A stretch of DNA of 64,000 nucleotides from Lineus longissimus (taxonomy: Eukaryota; Nemertea; Pilidiophora; Heteronemertea; Lineidae): contig NC_088313.1 of the NCBI RefSeq assembly GCF_910592395.1, positions 8,684,501-8,748,500 of the forward strand, given 5' to 3'. The notes beneath the pieces were generated by a model that was given only the letters and a program-made list of their open reading frames with translations, was not told where the DNA came from and ran no database searches. Positions 20,438-31,690 of the stretch are shown here, in pieces. Positions within the stretch are counted from its first letter, which is position 1, and each line of letters begins with the position of its first letter. Position numbers and translations under genes: made by a program.

Positions 20438-21359
20438 TTTTTATACCGGAAACATTGTAGTTATATATAGTTGACGAGGACGTCAAATTTTATTAAGGGG
20501 AGGGTAATGTGATGAAATGGGTTTGTGTATTGCTGTACATTGAAGTACAGCGTGTTGTGTATATACTCTAGTCTCGGCTTTTTATGGTGGGTTCATTATC
20601 TCCACGGCCTACCGCCTACACAGTGGTGATTTGTAATGGAAGACCGCCTCCACCATATGAATGGCTTAACGTCTGTCATTCACATTTGAATCGTGTGACT
20701 GCTAGCATGGGACGCGGTCCTTGTGAAATTGATTGAGCCACAGGAAAAGTTATGGTTCATTACATCCAATCTTTTAATGTTCAATGTATGACCGAAATTG
20801 ATACAGTTTGTAATATTGAAAGTTTTACTTCACACTGCTATTACGATAAATAAAAGTAATGCTATAATGCAGGGTGTCGCAAAAGAAATGCGCGAATTTT
20901 ACATTCTGAGTATGAACCATAAACTGCCTGGGTGTCTAAATTTTCCTTAAAATTGCAACGTTTGGTGCATTTTTCTCTAAACATAGGAAATGACTACAGT
21001 CTCAATTCAGAATTGAACTTTACGCATCGAGGTAAACAAGAAATGAGATAGATAGATAGATCCAGGGGGATGATTGGGGAACATATTTACACGTTTCAAC
21101 ACAGGCCATTTTTTTCTAAACACGTCAAACGTCGCTAAGGACAAAAGCCAACGTGAACCAACGTGAACCTTATTACCCATAGATTGCTAAGATGTGCAGT
21201 ACGTCACTCGGTAATGTACACAGTAAGCACATGCAGCGACGATGTTGTATAACGGCCGAAAACAACAATGGTTTTTCCTCTTGCCAATGTGACTGACGTC
21301 ATGACATAAGTCGACGTCATGGATCTGCTTAGATATTCAGGCTTCTGTCTGGGTCAAAA

Positions 21360-21618
21360 TTAGTTACCCACCATAAATCGGCTTCATAGCGCTTATTTAC
21401 CCATCAAATTCTTATCTAAAAACTTCCACAAAATCAAATTCAGATTTGGGAAACCTGCATTCAGTAGTATTTTTTTGCATTTCATTGCAGCAAAACATGG
21501 TAGTTCTGTTGAAATACTACTGAATGCAGGTTTAAAAATCAGAGATTATTATGGGGAAGTTTTTAGAGATTTGTTGGGTAAATAAGTGCCACGAAGGTGA
21601 TTTATGGTGGACAACTAA
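21360..21618. repeat. Internal foldback repeat with long imperfect arms
   Basis: The left arm starts TTAGTTACCCACCATAAATC at 21360 and the right arm ends with its near complement at 21618. The arms pair over roughly 110 bases including AAACCTGCATTCAGTAGTAT and the CTTATTTACCCA block. It may be a separate MITE nested in the larger element, whose terminal motif it shares. Confidence 0.7.
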
Positions 21619-22106
21619 TGTTGACACAGACAGTACAAAGACACAGTCCGTGTTCTCTCGCATCCTGAAGAGCACTATAGGCTTGATCCACTTCATCATC
21701 TAGCATGGCCATGAACTCAATTCCATCTGCATGTTCTTCGTCAAGTTGTGGAAGTGGTCCAGCCTCGACCTGGCCTTGGCGTAAAGCTGCCTCGAATCCA
21801 TTTTCGATAACCTGGTGACTCACGGCACCACAGGCACAGGCATTGCTCACAATGTTGACAACAAACAATTCAAAAAACCACCCCGGACCCAATTTTGGAA
21901 ATATCATTGACACTGGAACTTCGGAACTGCTCATAGGTCAGATCTCTTTCATAGGAGCGATTCAACAAACTGCCTGAGTGTTTAGCATAACCGCGAAATC
22001 GACCATAGCACACTTCGGAATTGCTCCGCCATCTGATTGGCCGTTTCATCACAAAAGCGGTGAGTAACCATGCTCTACGTAGTTTGTGAAGGGGAATGGC
22101 CTGCAT
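21602..22106 (-). pseudogene. Frameshifted coding remnant inside the TA-flanked element
   Basis: A frame at 22106-21870 (RAWLLTAFVMKRPIRWRSNS..., 78 codons) overlaps another at 21934-21602 (110 codons; FFELFVVNIVSNACACGAVS, then EVDQAYSALQDAREHGLCLC). Read together with one shift near 21880-21930 they give one plausible protein of ~165 residues. I recognise no family. It could be a captured host fragment or the remnant of an element protein. The second frame terminates within the internal foldback. Confidence 0.35.
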
Positions 22107-22567
22107 ATTGCAAACCCACCATAAAAAGCCGAGACTAGAGTATTTTATTGTTCTTCTTTTAACGGGGATTTCTTTTAAATCATCTGATGACAGCTTTGAT
22201 CATTTGATTTATTCATTAGCTCACCTTTGTATAGTCAGTTCACCATAATCTGGTTATTATCTGCTGTTGCGTTGGCATGTATTCGTCATTTATTTGGGGG
22301 AATTTGTTCCCAATTTTGGAATCGTCCACCATGCTTGTTTTGGTTGGTCATGTGACCACGGCCTGTTTACATTTGGACGTTATCGTCTGCATTCGCGGAT
22401 GTAGGTCGTAAAATTCATGTATCTTTTTATAATCAATCTTTATCTCGTCTCCAATTTCTTTGTATAATTGTGTATGATTGAATTGAACCGTCTCTTTTAT
22501 TAATCTTTGTAAATTTCAGTCAGTTTTTAACCCTTTCTTGTTCTTGGCGCATTGGTATGACGCAACA

Positions 22568-22923
22568 AGTTGGGGGCGCGAGTTTTTGAAACAGACGACC
22601 TAAAAATTCCATCCTGAAGAGAAGATTCCTTTTTTCCGCTCCGACAAAACTACGAATTCCACCTTTTATAATCTAAATCCAAATCGTCCCAAACCATAGT
22701 TTGTACCGAAAATCCACCAATCAACTTTCCGTTCACTAATCTTTATTCTTGTTTGTAAATGATCAGATCTGCACCATTCTGGCTGCACGCCCTTCGCCCA
22801 GGCCTGCACCCGCTGCAATGCTGAAGATTATTGCCCTTAGTTGATCACCCCAATAAAATCCTCTCTTATGTTGAACCAGATATAAAGTCGCTCCTCAGTT
22901 TATTTACCCGTTATTCCATAACA
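22568..22923 (+). other. Possible retroelement leader after primer site
   Basis: After the tRNA-Pro-like primer site (22571-22582) there is no coding frame; an AATAAAA word lies at 22853. The border to the pogo copy is at a splice-acceptor-like ttattccataacag (22910-22923). Confidence 0.4.
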
Positions 22924-23989
22924 GGTTGAACAGCAGGTGTACCATGGGTTTGCGGGTACCAGAGAATTGGGATTACCTGTCTCTAGATCAGATCTAAGAA
23001 ACTATGCGAAAACAATGTTTAGAGACTGGTTTGGCAATCGGCCAGATTCAGAAAGGGACAGCCTGATATGCAAAAGGCCTCAGCACCATGATTTTAAGTC
23101 AAGCTATGGATGGGTGACGGGATTCATGAAACGGAAAAATATTACGTTTAGAAGATCAACGACCAACTCGTCAATATTACCGACGGATGCAGCAGTACGT
23201 GTCGGGTGCAGGAAACTGTTCGAGATTTGGATGTAACTACCGTGTTAAACATGAACGAAACGTTCATGCAGCTTGACTTCCCACCAAGATACACGGCTGA
23301 AAAGAAGGGCACCAAAAACGTGAATATACGAACGAGTCGCGGAAACCACAGGCTAGGATGCACTGTCACGCTGGGCATCGGAACCAATGGACTTAAACTC
23401 CCGGCGCAGATAATCTTTAGAGAGCGGGGGTTTCTGCGTGAAATCTGAGCATTGCGGGCCAATGACATTCAAGACAATGTGAGGGTAACATCTTCAAGAA
23501 GTGGTTGGGCGAATGCGGCAACGCTAGACCTATGGCTGAACGATGTCCTCTTACCAATCGTAGGAAATGCCGAACCAGCAAGCAATATGCTAATTCTAGA
23601 CAGATTTCGTCCACATTTAGCGGAAGACTTCAGCAATGTTGTTACAGAAGCAGGATTGATGGGTGGATTACATTCCCGCTGGTTGCACCTCTTTGGTTCA
23701 GCTTTTGGACCTAACTGTCATACATGGATTTAAGTCAGTTGTTTGGCGAATGTGGGAACTGTGGAAAAACAACAATACTAACGACGATGGACAATGTCTC
23801 CGAATATCTCTTAGAGATGTCGTGAAAATTGTTGGCTATGCATGGAACGAAGTGGCTCCAAATGCCACTGATCGTGCATTCGGGGCTGCAGGACTAATTG
23901 GTGGTGATGGGATTGAGAGGGATAGGGATGAGCTAGATGTTGAACATTCTAGTGACGAAGAAGACTTGCAGTTCCACGAAATGGAGTAG
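22924..23989 (+). pseudogene. Broken pogo-like transposase, second copy
   Basis: The helix-turn-helix part (VEQQVYHGFAGTRELGLPVS, SSYGWVTGFMKRKNITFRR) is in one frame to ~23236. The DDE core starts in a second frame with VLNMNETFMQLDFPP and HRLGCTVTLGIG, hits TGA at 23446-23448, resumes with NMLILDRFRPHLAEDF, and the third-Asp block YIPAGCTSLVQLLDLTVI is in yet another frame to TAG 23987-23989. There are at least two frameshifts and one nonsense codon. A poly(A) signal AATAAAA at 24015 follows. It is diverged from the copy at 2-973 but has the same architecture and acidic tail. Confidence 0.85.
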
Positions 23990-25132
23990 AGGTCACTGAT
24001 GTAATGTTGTCACAATAAAACGTAAATAAAAAAAGAGTTGTTACCGCAAAAGAATAACGCCGGTGTAGCAGTTTGAAATGTCCTAGGACAGAATGTCCGG
24101 GAAACAAATTATTCTAATATGCGCTTTAAACTTCGACGACCATGGCCTCTTTAGAACCATACAGCGCAGCAGAATACAATAGGGCCGGACACTTTTTCCA
24201 GTGTGACATTTCTACCTCTACACCGGTTACAAAAAGTGTGAGTGGAATCATTGAAACAACACCTGACGCTTTTACGGACACAGAGATTGTTTGATTGTCT
24301 TTGAAAATTAAAGCGGCTTGCTTGTTTCAAGAAGTCAATCGCCATAACCACAGATTAGAGGGTTAATCACAGTTTCGATACCATTTTCAAGAGTCATCAG
24401 ACATTACTTGAAATCAACATCTATGTCCCTCCCGCATTTCAAATCTAACCCGATAATTTACTCATAGCCACACAATATGAATGAAAGCTATACTCAGCCC
24501 GTGAAACTTACAATGCAAAACCAGCCTGCCATGACTTCACCTAGTCCCCAAAAGAGCCCCATATGAATATGCTGATGAGTCTACTTAGGCCTGTGGCGAA
24601 CATGGACCTAAACCGGCTGAATAGCGTCTCCACAGTATATCTCCACTTCTACTGAAAAGTCAGCTACAGTGCACTATAGACTGGTTTTAGTTTAGACGTA
24701 TTCAAGAAAGCGTATGGACCCCTCATTCTTCCTGGGTTTCGGTTTCCTGGTCAGCTCCTGGAAAATTTAAGTTCATGGTAAGTTGACTTTTTAGCTGTGT
24801 TCTCACCCAGTACGATCTGCGATCGAATTGCCAGGATCGTACTCCATAATGATGGTGTATTAAGCTTTCATCACCCTATGTGCATCAATCTGGCAGACGA
24901 GACAAAAGACTTCAACAAATTCATTCAAATGAGGAACTTCATTAATGAAGTAGAGTAGTGCCGCCTACCGGTAATAAAGGTTGTGGCAGTTTGACTGTTT
25001 GCCCATGCACGGAGGGAAGGGTAAACGTGTTTTAAAAGTCGATGCAATGTCCAATTAACAATTAACGTGCGGTAAAGAGTTCGTAAAGACGTAAGTGGTG
25101 CTGGGGACATCATCGAAGCTTCTTCTCGTAAA
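23990..25132. other. No supported gene; includes 3' trailer of the LINE fragment
   Basis: AT-rich, with short unrelated frames only. The part nearest 25132 is the 3' untranslated trailer of the minus-strand LINE; its end was not located. Confidence 0.4.
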
Positions 25133-25715
25133 CTATTCGCTCGTTGGTGTGCGTCTTGTGGCCAGCAGCTTTGTTTTGAACTGGTCCACATTTCCGCATT
25201 GCTCCGGATCGAATTGGAGTGCATTCCATTCTTTAATGGTTCTTGAGTAAAATGAATGTTTTACGTAATCTTTGCTACTTCCTATTGTTTGAAATGCCGA
25301 GTTGTGATGTTGTTTGTGGTGTCGTCTGGATGGTGTGAGACGGCTTGTTGTGATGTCGACGGCTCCTGTTTTGATCTTACATAGCATTGTTAGGCGATGT
25401 TCTTGTCTCCTTTGTTCGAGTGATGGACATCCTAGTTCTTGCAGCATCGATCCTACACTAGACAGGTTTCTGTATCGGTTTGTTGTGAAGCGGGTAGCTC
25501 GTCGTTGTACCATTTCGATTTTCTTTATCTCCTTCTTATGGTAGGGATCCCATATGGTTGGGGCGTACTCGAGTAGGGGGCGGACGAGGGCTTTGTAAGC
25601 TGTGGCCTTGAGTTCTGTGGAGTTGAGTGGCACATTTCTGCGGAGGAAGCCTAGAGTTCGGTTTGCGTTGTTAGTGATGGCGTTTATATGTGCTGCCCAT
25701 GAATGTTTTACGTAA
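25133..25715 (-). pseudogene. LINE ORF2 C-terminal fragment
   Basis: The minus-strand frame reads HINAITNNANRTLGFLRRN, then KALVRPLLEYAPTIWDPYHK and IEMVQRRATRF, the region after the RT palm typical of CR1/jockey-group LINEs, and ends at 25133-25135. The RT catalytic boxes and endonuclease are absent: the copy is 5'-truncated at about 25715, as usual for LINEs. The visible frame is intact. Confidence 0.85.
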
Positions 25716-26302
25716 CAACAGTAAGCGAACAGAACCCATCGGTAAGACGTGACTATGTATGTTAACGGTACTTTATGCCTTGATGTTCCAAACTAGTGTC
25801 ATAGCTAGGCTTGCTACCGTCCGTGTGCTCTGCCTGCCAGTCACTTGTCTCAGTATGGTGACTTGGTACGGTGCACACCATGTACATGATGTACACCATG
25901 TACAGAGTTAGTGTATACTAACCACAGTAACTGCATAGCCTAGCCTATAGTGGCCATCTGCATGTCTGTACATCATGACATAGCCATAGGCCTAGGCCTA
26001 CAATCCACACGCGTAGTGTGTAGCCTACATTGGGACTGGGAGCATAGACAACTTCACACCAGGCGGAGGTAGTCACTGACTGCTAGCCACAACAAACCAG
26101 CTGCAAACAAAGGACCGCATGGTCTAGGTATGTGTAGATCCTGAGATCAGGGGCGGCCATTTTCCGTCGATGACTTTGTGATCGGGATTTCCGCATTGCC
26201 CCAGCACTACCCTCAATAAAATCGCTCTCATTGGCTACTAGAGCGGAATTCCGAGGAATCCCGATGATATGATGATGAGGAATGCCGATTCTATTGCCTC
26301 GT
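25716..26302. other. No gene; YY1-like promoter word near right end
   Basis: Rich in short CATGTACA and AGGCCTA words. GCGGCCATTTT at 26153-26163 matches the YY1 core on the minus strand and lies about 240 bases upstream of the inferred noncoding exon. Confidence 0.35.
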
Positions 26303-26402
26303 TTTCGAATTTTTTATTTATTTCAAGCATTCGTGCATCCGGACGATTTCAACATTTTCTTCGATTTCTTGGTCTTCAAAGTTTCTTTCTACGAAATCGA
26401 AG
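26303..26402 (+). other. Inferred 5' noncoding exon
   Basis: A consensus donor, ATCGAAG followed by GTAAGATA, lies at 26402/26403 and pairs with an acceptor atttctcttcag ending at 26932, just before the ATG of the next coding frame. The left edge is unknown. A second YY1-like word, CATCATGGCGGCC, sits in the intron at 26532-26544. Confidence 0.45.
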
Positions 26403-26932
26403 GTAAGATAAACGTGATTTTATATATATCTTTTCTCAACGTGTAGCAAATTTCAGAGTAATCTATTGCGTCGAACATAGTTAATTTTGAAACGGACTTC
26501 CGGTCCTCCGGTGAAAAAATCTGGAAATTTCCATCATGGCGGCCTAATTATGTCTATGTTTAAAAGTGAAATATAGTCGTTAATTCTACATTTTAATGAT
26601 AAGAAAGGAGCTAAAATGAATAAAACAGTTTTATAGATTCATGATACGGTCTTTATGTGCCATGATGGTTTCTTGTCTTTCCGGAAGATCACAGATTAAA
26701 AGCATACGACTATAGACGATTATTTACGTCAATGTGTGATTTTGGTCATGTGACCCGAATCCTTGATTCTCAATCGCTAATTTGTCAGTGTTTAGTAAAC
26801 AATGCCATGTGTTTTTACTTGTCAGCTGTTTAAATGTTGTTTTCATCCTTTATTTTTGCTTTCTCTGTGTAGGTAAATATCAGGAACATTGTTATTAGGA
26901 TTTTCACCATTGATTCAATTATTTCTCTTCAG

Positions 26933-27440
26933 ATTTTCCAAGTCAACATCCAGGATGCCGCCTAAGAAACGAAAAAAGATGCAGACTGCTGCCAGTGGTA
27001 CTGATGGTGTAAAAAATGGATTGAGGCAACAATATTTCATGGACAATTTTTCTGCAATTCCATTGGATGTCAACGGCCTCTTAAAGGGACATGTTCTCCA
27101 TCAATATTCATGTGTGTGTTGTGCTAGCCTTACAAGAACGGTGCAAGAACTTATGAATTCATACAAAGACTCATTTGAGCAGGATGCGGACGTTATGAAA
27201 CGTGTGTTGAATAAGAGTGTAAAGAGGGTTGTCGAATTAGTTGCTAAATTTTGAAAGCTTTCTGATACGAGGGAGATGACAAGATTTAATGAGGTCTGTC
27301 GGGAACGTTTCGAAATTCCGTCTGTTATTCATCCTTCGCGGAGAGCATCCGAGAATCAACAACCAGAACCTTAAACTTCTGATTCTACCCCTGTGAAGAA
27401 AGTGAAACGGGCACCAAAATTACCTTCTCATTTTCGTAAC
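26933..27440 (+). pseudogene. Lys-rich nuclear-type protein with two nonsense codons, family unknown
   Basis: After the acceptor at 26932 the ATG at 26955 opens MPPKKRKKMQ, a strong nuclear-localisation-like start. The frame has a Cys cluster (YSCVCCASLT) and a helical region (ADVMKRVLNKSVKRVVELVA), then TGA at 27252-27254, continues in the same frame through MTRFNEVCRERFEIPSVI, meets TAA at 27372-27374, and goes on to KKVKRAPKLPSHFRN. Persistence of protein-like sequence past both stops indicates decay of a once longer protein, or that the stops are skipped by splicing. No family is recognised. Confidence 0.45.
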
Positions 27441-28644
27441 CTTTTATGTAAACCTAGTTCCAGGCACAACGGTTTATTTCGTTTATTTTCGGACAAATTG
27501 TCAACAACTCTTTCTATCCATTTCCTGGATGTGTCGCCATTTTATCGTTCATGGACCAGGACGGCGGCCATCGCTGTTTACAATTTTCTCGTATTTTTAT
27601 TGGTTCTTCCTATCACGTGAGTGGCTGAGGAATGCCGAACGACCTCCTTTCCTACAGCACCGCTAAAGTCAAATTACATTTTTAGTTCTCTCACAAAAAC
27701 ATCTTTTAACGTGCAAATTTGGGATTTATCTCAATTAATCGTAAGTTTATTTAATCACTCCTTAGCATGTGCCTCGAACTACGGTGTTTTAAGTTATATT
27801 CAGTGCGATCTCTGCCAGGAAACGAAGGCTTTGTATCGGGTTGCTTGGTGATCTTTTCATATTTTAATTGGAGGCGTCTTTGTGCGCGCAGTGCATTGTG
27901 CATCGGAATGTCATTTGCATTATCATGTGGTCACGTGGACTTCTGGTATTTAAAGGGATAGCGTGGGTTTCCTAGCAGACCGGCTCAGATCAGTTCGGGA
28001 AAAGCCGTATAAACGAAACGTTTCGCACAAACGGAACTTCCTGTTTCCGAATTCGGGAATGTTTCCTAAGAACGGGACGTTTTGTGTTTCGGAATTCCGG
28101 AATGTAGTCCTTTTTTTCCCCATCGGAATACGAAAAACGATGATCGGCAGTTTTCTTTTACTATCGATAGATGTCAGGGGTAGTTCTCTTGATTTTTACC
28201 GCGGATTTTGAACAACACTCAGGTATTTATGTCAAAATCATGCCGACAAAAGTGTCTGTTACTTGTAGCTTCACGAGAATCGAGATATCATGTTAGAAAA
28301 GTGCACAAAGTTTAATAATTTGGAGGCCACAACAAACGATATCACCTTCAATATGTACTTTTAATGTATGTTTTCGTCTGCTTGTGTTGAATTGAATCAG
28401 GGGGCGTCTCAGGGATCATCGATGGCGCCTTTGGCCCGGCATATGCACACTCAACTAGTGAGGATACAGGGTGGCCAGAGGGCATGAAAATGGTGCACGA
28501 CTGGGGAAAGGAAACAATTGCACATAGAGATGGGTCGTTAGGTGGCTTTGGAGGGTGGGAGACCCTCTCCCGTATGGCTTATCGAAAGCCCTTCCTGTGT
28601 TCGTATAGCCTACTATATATATTCCTTTTTACACAACTAGCAAC
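27441..28644. other. No supported gene
   Basis: The segment 28000-28110 repeats CGTTT/GGGAA/TTCCGAAT words (gaaacgtttcgc, ggaatgtttcc, ggaattccggaat) that can fold. A TATATATA word at 28613-28620 precedes the next ATG by ~25 bases. Confidence 0.35.
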
Positions 28645-29969
28645 ATGGAAGATTACGAGAGATTGAAGGTGAAATATTATGAAGATCTACAAAGATCATT
28701 AGAGTCGGATATTATCAGCGAAAAAAGGTCCGGGAAAAAGAAGGCAACCAGTGGAAGGCTTTGTTTCAAAGAGAATGCTTCTACAAGGAGGTCCTCCTGT
28801 AGCAAACGCAGTAAAGCAATTATTAACACTGTACGTCACTCGCTCTTAATGGTCTATTTAATGTTCTCGTTCGATTGTTAAAAGATTTTTAGGTTCTTTA
28901 ACAAAGTTGCACTACACTAACTTGCCATGCCTTTTCATTTTTACTTTATGTTTTCCATTTCAGTTTTTTTCAGGTGTTCCTCTAAGTCGTCCAGTTTCGT
29001 CTGAGGGGGAAACTATGTGTCCAGGGTATTGAAAATATTTTTGAAAAATATTTTCCATTTTAGCCGATAGGGATCGTTGATCTTCATAGCAAACAATGAA
29101 AATTTGGTGGATTCCTTTTTGTTTTGGAACAATCTGGGGAAAATGTATATAAAAAATGTATTATATGGCCTTTTTTCAATCCTGTGTGATGTTTGTCAAT
29201 ACCCAGAACGACATATACCCTTTCAGCCCTATTTCATACCCTAAGTAGCAACTGCAGTAAGTATAATAATGTATTTTTATCATTAAAGCAAACACCATTG
29301 TTCTGATAAATATTCAATAATTTATGCAAGAACATGCTGATCACCGATCACGGGCCCACGGCTAGATATAGTACCAATATAGGTCATTATGAATGAATAT
29401 TTTCAGATTCCTAGTGAAAATCACGATGATGGTGCCCTGTGCCATCAAAGTACGTACTACTAGTAAAGGTATACTAGTCAAGGTATGCCCTCTAGACCGA
29501 ATACAATTACTAGTAGCTGTGTCTTAATGGGTCTCTTTTTTGCTTTCAGTGCAAAGAGATAGAGGTTGCAACACACGCACGAGTGCATGTCAAGATTAAG
29601 CCTGCCATCGATGTTGCAAACGGCAAAACCTGGGAGTACAAGTCGACTCCACCTATTCCCCCAAACACTGAGACAATGGAATTAGAGGTTCCGGTGGTGG
29701 ATGAGGTTCCCGTTGGTGCCGAGGTCATTGCCGCTAATCCTATTTCATCAACATCTGCTTCAGTAGAGGTCGCACCATCCCCTGCAAAAAGAAACAGAGT
29801 GATTGTTGCCTCAGCAGCAGAAGAAGATGGATGCCAGATCTGCGGGCATGACCGTGATTCGTTGTGGATTGGCTGCGGTTTTAAGAATCCGATCACGAAG
29901 AAAGAAGACTGCAACTACTACGTGCACGTAATGTGCATCGGATTAATATCACTAGCCAGGCAAAGATAA
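28645..29969 (+). CDS. Two-exon PHD-finger protein, transposon accessory type
   Basis: Exon 1 (28645-28830) begins MEDYERLKVKYYEDLQ and ends in phase 0 at a donor GTACGT. Exon 2 starts at 29550 after ctcttttttgctttcag, also phase 0, and reads CKEIEVATHARVHVKIK. The first 62 residues are basic and coiled. The C-terminus has a PHD-like zinc finger: CQICGHDRDSLWIGC, then EDCNYYVHVMC. The last Cys pair and the words FFCPRHFPK occur in another frame just after the stop at 29967-29969, so a frameshift truncates the finger. It converges with the minus-strand gene ending at 30166; such tail-to-tail pairs are typical of DNA transposons with a transposase and a DNA-binding partner. Confidence 0.55.
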
Positions 29970-30165
29970 AGAAAACGCCATTTTTCTGTCCACGCCATTT
30001 TCCGAAGTAAATGAGTGCCAGTACACTTGGTACATCCAAATCAATACTTCTTTGTTACTTTGATTGCTTCCCTTTATACTCACCAGAAGACAGCTGCCAC
30101 CAAGCGTTTTGCTGTTATTTCCACTTACCTCTACTGGAAAACGAACTTCTATGGTCGTGTAATAC

Positions 30166-31690
30166 TCATGGACTGGATGTATCGTCGTCTAGAAGTTGAG
30201 ATTCGAATTCGTCCAGTTCGCTCTTCAGATCAGTATAGAAAGAAATGTACTTTTCTTTCTTGCCACCAAGCACATCATCCTGAAATACTGCTCTGAATGA
30301 CTCCTTTACATCTGGCTCCAGTTTTTCCAAAAGTTCAATGATATCTGCTTCCAGTTGTTTGATAGTCTTGTTGCCGATATCATTGAACTTGATTTCATCT
30401 TCGGGCGTGACGAATATTGGTGGGGCATTGCCTCCCTTGCCTTCCAAGCTTAAGTAATCACTGTAATAGTCATTCGCATCAAAGAGGAAGTTAACCAACT
30501 CTGGGCACAATCTTTGACCAGTTAAGGATCGCAATGGTTTCTGCTTCATTGCATCCTGAAGGATCCCAGACAACCTGATTTTACTTCTGAACATTAATAC
30601 TTCGTCATCAAATTTGAATGTAGAAGTCTTTTCCAATCCAGGATCAGGGATTTCAGCATTCTTGAACACTCTCTCCCGCAGTTTCCTCAAGTGCTCATCA
30701 CAGCGACTTGCTTGGACCCAGCTTTCACAAGTGGGAACTCCTGGAGGTAAGTGGCTCTTCAAATTTCTGTTCTCAGCCTCGCATACATAATCACCACCTT
30801 CACCACTACATGCTTCGCCAGAACGTGAAAAAGCCTCGTTTCTGATTATGTAATATTTTACTTCTGGTGGGGCAGACACTCTGATGCGCATGTCACTGGC
30901 AATTAAGTCTTGATAGATTCCATGCTTCCCTGCATATACTAATGGCGAGACTTTCTGTCGTCCAGCCAACGCAAAATATGAATTGTTCCTTCGTACCCCA
31001 GTCCGATAACACTTGAGCCCAAGCAGGACGTTGAAGGTAAGGTCATAGATGAATTTGTAATTCGGGTTAACAACCTCCTCGTTACGCCATTTCACAAGAT
31101 CTTTTACAGATGTGATGCGATCTGTTGACTTGTAGTGGCTGACATACTCGTGGATCAGTTCCCTTGAAAAAGATTCCAGGCAAATAGACAACATTTGCCA
31201 GGCTACGTGATGATTACTACATCCTACCGCAAAATCTTTGGCCCGCTTGCTCTTGAACCCTACGAGATCCGCGAGGTACTCGAGGACGATTGGCCTACAC
31301 AGCCTGAAAACAACAACAGCAGGTTCTTTTCAATGTGTCCTGCTCCTGGGACCAGTAGTACGTCGTCGAAAAGAAGCATGTAGCCGACATCATACATTCC
31401 ACTGTGTGCCTTTTCAATGTGTATTGCAAATGGTGTTTTTTTCATGTCTACCTCAGCTCCACAAACATTGCAAACGACGACATTCTGAATAATGCTATTC
31501 ACAATCCGATATGGAACACCATCAAACCCTAAACGTATCCACTGACGTATTTGACCCACTCCGGTTTGCTCAAGTATGTTTTTTTTTACCACTAGTTTCA
31601 GTCTCTCTCTTGAATTAGGGTTAACCTCTATGATTTCACCCATCTTAACTTGCGCTCTATTGGCAGGATGTCCACTATATGGGCGGTTAT
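30166..31690 (-). pseudogene. Large transposon-type protein, unrecognised family, one frameshift
   Basis: The upstream frame (to 31260) has KMGEIIEVNPNSRERLKLV, a C2H2-like site VVCNVCGAEVDMKKTPF...H-x4-H, and GYMLLFDDVLLVPGAGHIEK. Near 31310 the reading passes to a second frame, FRLCRPIVLEYLADLVGFKS, running through MLSICLESFSRELIHEY to the stop at 30166. The second part contains SPLVYAGKHGIYQDLIASD, EGGDYVCEAENRNLKSHLP and PTCESWVQASRCDEHLRKL, blocks I associate with multi-copy uncharacterised proteins of invertebrate genomes. The C-terminus is acidic. The frameshift is in a TTG-rich stretch. No DDE triad can be assigned by eye. Confidence 0.5.

Larger units (their letters stand above)
20566..22140. 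mobile_element. TA-flanked terminal-inverted-repeat element, 1,575 bp
   Basis: A 28-bp repeat beginning CTCTAGTCTCGG at 20566-20593 is exactly complementary to 22113-22140, and both ends abut TA (20564-20565 and 22141-22142), as in Tc1/mariner/pogo elements. No transposase is visible. The word ACCCACCATAAA occurs in both ends and again at both ends of an internal foldback, suggesting related transposase-binding sites. On the minus strand two overlapping frames between 22106 and 21602 look protein-like. Confidence 0.8.
20495..22567 (+). repeat. Gypsy-3 polypurine tract and LTR, split by an inserted DNA element
   Basis: AAGGGGAGGG (20495-20504) is followed at 20508 by TGTGATGAAATGGG, a TG start. 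Removing the TA-flanked insertion at 20566-22140 leaves about 480 bp ending ACGCAACA at 22567, a CA end. After a 3-base spacer comes TGGGGGCGCGAG (22571-22582), which resembles a tRNA-Pro primer site. An LTR with both a polypurine tract before it and a primer site after it implies two elements sharing one LTR, or a 3' LTR fortuitously followed by such a sequence. Confidence 0.5.

Noticed and set aside
24151-24351. 66-codon Cys-rich minus-strand frame
   Set aside because: Cys spacing does not match a known zinc motif and there is no context; left uncalled.
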